Source of the DNA: Streptomyces sp. NBC_01233
Lineage (GTDB): Bacteria > Actinomycetota > Actinomycetes > Streptomycetales > Streptomycetaceae
Length of the DNA stretch: 64,000 nucleotides
Direction of reading: 5' to 3'
NCBI RefSeq assembly: GCF_035989305.1
Contig: NZ_CP108514.1
Span: 4,092,501 to 4,156,500 of the forward strand
Made by a program: the position numbers and the translations under genes
Shown here: positions 63,858 through 64,000 of the stretch, in pieces
How positions within the stretch are numbered: the stretch's first letter is position 1
Layout of the letters: the number at the start of each line of letters is the position of its first letter
The notes under the pieces: model-generated
Told to the model about the DNA's origin: nothing
What the model saw: the letters and a program-made list of their open reading frames with translations, nothing else
Databases searched by the model: none

Positions 63858-64000
63858 TCAGTGCCCGGCGGGGCCGCGCAGGTCCTCGACGAAGGCGGCC
63901 CAGGCCGCCGCGCCGAAGGTCAGGACGGGCCCCGCCGGGTGCTTGGAGTCCCGTACGGCCCGCGCCTCCGCGGGTCGCGGGCCCACCTCGACGCACTGCT
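63858..64000 (-). CDS. DUF397 protein (partial, 5' end outside window)
   Basis: The final 46 codons read CVEVGPRPAEARAVRDSKHP, then AGPVLTFGAAAWAAFVEDLRG. This is the C-terminal signature of DUF397 (VRDSKxPxGPVLxFxxxxWxAFV). DUF397 proteins are typical partners of XRE regulators in Streptomyces (BldB-like and WhiJ-linked groups). The stop is 3 bases from the convergent regulator's stop. Confidence 0.85.
   Translation of the reverse strand, partial: QCVEVGPRPAEARAVRDSKHPAGPVLTFGAAAWAAFVEDLRGPAGH

Overview
The window is high-GC actinobacterial chromosome, almost certainly Streptomyces. Signs are the near-uniform G/C at third codon positions, many GTG starts, leaderless-looking promoters, and genus-typical genes: a DmdR1-type iron regulator with a DasR-like operator, futalosine-pathway menaquinone genes, an XRE regulator with a DUF397 neighbour, and DUF2530, DUF3027 and DUF2771 proteins. 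No rRNA, tRNA, CRISPR array or biosynthetic gene cluster was seen. Both ends cut genes: dmdR1 on the left and a DUF397 gene on the right.

Layout. 1-4.3 kb: dmdR1 and a divergent SIS-domain phosphosugar protein with a dre-like site between them, a 5'-truncated serine hydrolase, a PAS/GAF sensor without an output domain, and a small membrane protein. 4.36-5.75 kb: an IS701-family insertion with CTAG duplications and a frameshifted transposase, sitting just upstream of a 12-codon ORF and a strongly structured RNA candidate. 6-8 kb: pdxH and a citrate synthase. 8-17 kb: a tightly coupled seven-gene minus-strand catabolic operon (TIGR03084 protein, AtuA-like protein, biotin-dependent carboxylase beta and alpha subunits, IVD-like acyl-CoA dehydrogenase, methylglutaconyl-type hydratase, TetR repressor). 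Its AtuA-like gene carries an in-frame insertion of the dispersed palindromic repeat. 17.4-24.7 kb: a WYL regulator with a divergent partner, transporters, a large FAD/FeS oxidoreductase and serC. 25.4-36 kb: a 1043-residue protein with a sacsin/HSP90-like ATPase domain, an SGNH hydrolase, a PadR-SnoaL pair around a clear operator, a CtpE-like P-type ATPase, a NIPSNAP protein and a purine permease.

36-50 kb: an autoregulated-looking MarR-MFS efflux pair, thpR, an aldo/keto reductase behind a MerR-like site, a flotillin with an NfeD-OB partner, DUF3027, a second MFS protein, a DUF2771 lipoprotein, mqnB-mqnD, a cold-shock protein and an HAD phosphatase. 50-64 kb: a sigma-factor remnant, a HAAS-domain membrane protein, a helicase-associated/WYL-like protein and, 3.5 kb away, its likely partner the XPB helicase. 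Between them lie a 51-bp tandem repeat array, DoxX, GNAT, peroxiredoxin and TetR genes. The end holds a HelD-like RNA-polymerase-recycling helicase and an XRE regulator with a perfect 12-bp-arm operator.

A family of GC-rich palindromic repeats with a core like GCCTCAAACGCCGGCGAGGC recurs at seven or more places, usually just after stop codons and once inside a coding sequence. Most genes look like chromosomal core. The clearest mobile or degenerate pieces are the IS701 copy, the truncated hydrolase, the sigma-factor tail and the repeats. Identifications rest on recognising protein families by eye; no database search was run.
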